Assembly (NCBI GenBank): GCA_947497245.1
Contig: CANMFO010000008.1
Coordinates: 62,001 to 126,000, forward strand
Origin: an uncultured Flavobacteriaceae bacterium
GTDB taxonomy: Bacteria; Bacteroidota; Bacteroidia; Flavobacteriales; Flavobacteriaceae
Reading direction: 5' to 3'
DNA length: 64,000 nucleotides
The translations under genes and the position numbers were made by a program. Below, one piece after another: positions 63,016 to 64,000 of the stretch. Within the stretch, counting starts at the first letter, position 1; each line of letters starts with the position of its first letter. Below the pieces are notes generated by a model. That model did not search any database, was not told the DNA's origin, and was given only the letters and a program-made list of their open reading frames with translations.

Positions 63016-63828
63016 ATGAGGGCTGCAAGTATCATCGTTAGTACATATAACAAACCGGACTGGTTGGAAAAGGTTCTTTGGGGCTTTGAATACCAGACCT
63101 ACAAAGATTTTGAGGTCATAATTGCCGACGATGGATCTTCCGAGGAGACCAGAAATCGCATCGATTCACTGCGGGATGAATTGTCGTACCCCATACAGCA
63201 CGTATGGCAGGAGGATCAAGGTTTTCAAAAATGCAAGATTCTGAACAAGGCCATTACGGCCTGTAAATCGGAATATGTTATCATGACCGATGGGGACTGT
63301 ATTCCCAGAGAGGATTTTGTCCAAGTGCACTACATCAACAAAGAGCCGGGGTATTTTATTTCGGGGGGATATTACATGCTCCCGATGAACATTTCGAACA
63401 TCATCGGCAAAGAGGATATCCGGAAACAGCGTTGTTTCAACATTCAATGGTTAAAGGAAAAGGGAATCCCCAAGACCTTTAAGAACAACAAATTGACCGC
63501 GCGCGGGTTCATTTCCAAGTTCTTCAATACCATAACACCAACCAATGCCAGTTGGAACGGACACAATTCGTCCGGTTGGAAAAAGGACATTCTGAACATA
63601 AACGGATTTGACGAAAGGATGCAATACGGCGGGGAAGATCGGGAATTTGGGGAAAGGCTTCTTAACTATGGCGTAAAATCAAAGCAGTTACGTTATAGTG
63701 CGGTCTGCGTGCATTTGGATCATGAGCGGGGCTATAAGACACCTGAGGCCATTGCCAAAAATCAAATAATCAGAAAGGAAGTGCGGCAAAATAAAAGTGT
63801 GTGGACCTATCACGGCATTACGAGATAG
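63016..63828 (+). CDS. Family 2 glycosyltransferase
   Basis: The 270-residue GT-A enzyme has the opening ASIIVSTYNKPDWLEKVL, EVIIADDGSSEETRNRI, the DxD-type TDGDCIPRED and a galactosyltransferase-like tail with NGFDERMQYGGEDREFGERL. It lacks membrane helices. With its own promoter it faces away from the GT9/GT2 pair, but the short gap suggests a single surface-glycan locus. It overlaps the gene at the right edge by 19 bp, end to end. Confidence 0.9.
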   Translation: MRAASIIVSTYNKPDWLEKVLWGFEYQTYKDFEVIIADDGSSEETRNRIDSLRDELSYPIQHVWQEDQGFQKCKILNKAITACKSEYVIMTDGDCIPREDFVQVHYINKEPGYFISGGYYMLPMNISNIIGKEDIRKQRCFNIQWLKEKGIPKTFKNNKLTARGFISKFFNTITPTNASWNGHNSSGWKKDILNINGFDERMQYGGEDREFGERLLNYGVKSKQLRYSAVCVHLDHERGYKTPEAIAKNQIIRKEVRQNKSVWTYHGITR

Positions 63829-64000
63829 TACGCCAGTTCGTTCTTTTTTTCAAGTTCCTTCAACTCTCTGTAACGCTCCAGGTCGCTCAGTGCGTTCAAA
63901 TAGCAGATGGTTATTCCTTTTTTTCCATCCAAGAACCCCAATCTTAGTACATAGTGGTTGAAAAACTTCCATAAAGGCTTGAATATCAAGCAGGCATAGT
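63810..64000 (-). CDS. Family 2 glycosyltransferase, C-terminal part only
   Basis: A frame open from the right window edge to the TGA at 63810-63812 encodes at least 62 C-terminal residues. The segment KPLWKFFNHYVLRLGFLDGK resembles the conserved end of LPS core GT2 enzymes of the WaaE/KdtX type, where it contacts the membrane. The start and catalytic region lie outside the window. It overlaps the convergent GT2 gene by 19 bp. Confidence 0.75.
   Translation of the reverse strand, partial: YACLIFKPLWKFFNHYVLRLGFLDGKKGITICYLNALSDLERYRELKELEKKNELAYYLVMP

Overview
The window reads as a chromosomal segment of a marine-type Flavobacteriaceae bacterium (phylum Bacteroidota), with base composition near 50% GC by eye. 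The evidence is family content: RimO, BshC, a TPR-HTH sensor regulator, an M14 peptidase with a GATase-like tail, DPP-IV, DUF4129/DUF4350/MoxR/DUF58 genes, a type II NADH dehydrogenase, and many lipoproteins and small porin-like barrels. Several promoters also fit the Bacteroidota pattern TTG-N16 to 19-TAnnTTTG. Genes are dense, Shine-Dalgarno sites are weak, and TTG starts recur. No rRNA, tRNA, IS element, prophage or CRISPR array was seen.

Layout. 1-7.3 kb (minus): a partial lipoprotein of the membrane-bound dehydrogenase type, a DUF2007 protein, an M28 exopeptidase, a hotdog thioesterase and DPP-IV. 7.4-11 kb (plus): an iron-sulfur L-serine dehydratase and a PKD/spondin lipoprotein. 11-18.5 kb: RimO, an FMN-binding oxidase-like protein, a 21-codon ORF ending in a strong terminator, an NTF2-like lipoprotein, a large orphan lipoprotein and a frameshifted TPR-HTH regulator. 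18.7-23.4 kb (plus): a tight guaA / LysM-PBP1 / OsmC / DUF922 run. 23.4-23.6 kb: an intergenic array of ten palindromic boxes, nearly all exactly 22 bp apart. 23.7-33.5 kb: BshC, M14 peptidase, SCO protein, TPR protein, Gfo/Idh/MocA oxidoreductase, GNAT and a PD40 lipoprotein. 33.8-34.1 kb: two tiny overlapping membrane-protein genes.

35.4-43 kb carries an overlapping run SpoIIM / multipass protein / DUF4129 / DUF4350 / MoxR / DUF58, with RDD and TRIC-channel genes leaving divergently. 43-54 kb: lipoprotein cyclophilin, Nudix CoA hydrolase, PlsC-like acyltransferase, an ECF sigma factor with a four-helix membrane partner, NDH-2, GH13 glucosidase, three small outer-membrane barrels, XerD and AroQ. 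54-60.8 kb (minus): Lpd with two small membrane proteins, a NdpA-type nucleoid protein, a PRiA4b-like protein, heme A synthase, a tRNA nucleotidyltransferase-type protein and TsaC. 60.8-64 kb: four glycosyltransferases, probably for surface polysaccharide or lipid A core.

Together the genes suggest an aerobic, peptide-using heterotroph: secreted exopeptidases (M28, S9B, M14) feed serine and other amino acids into catabolism, while NDH-2, heme A synthase and the SCO protein support a cytochrome oxidase chain. The most unusual features are the 22-bp phased box array at 23.4-23.6 kb, the A7 homopolymer frameshift in the TPR-HTH regulator, and the pair of very small overlapping membrane-protein genes at 33.8-34.1 kb.
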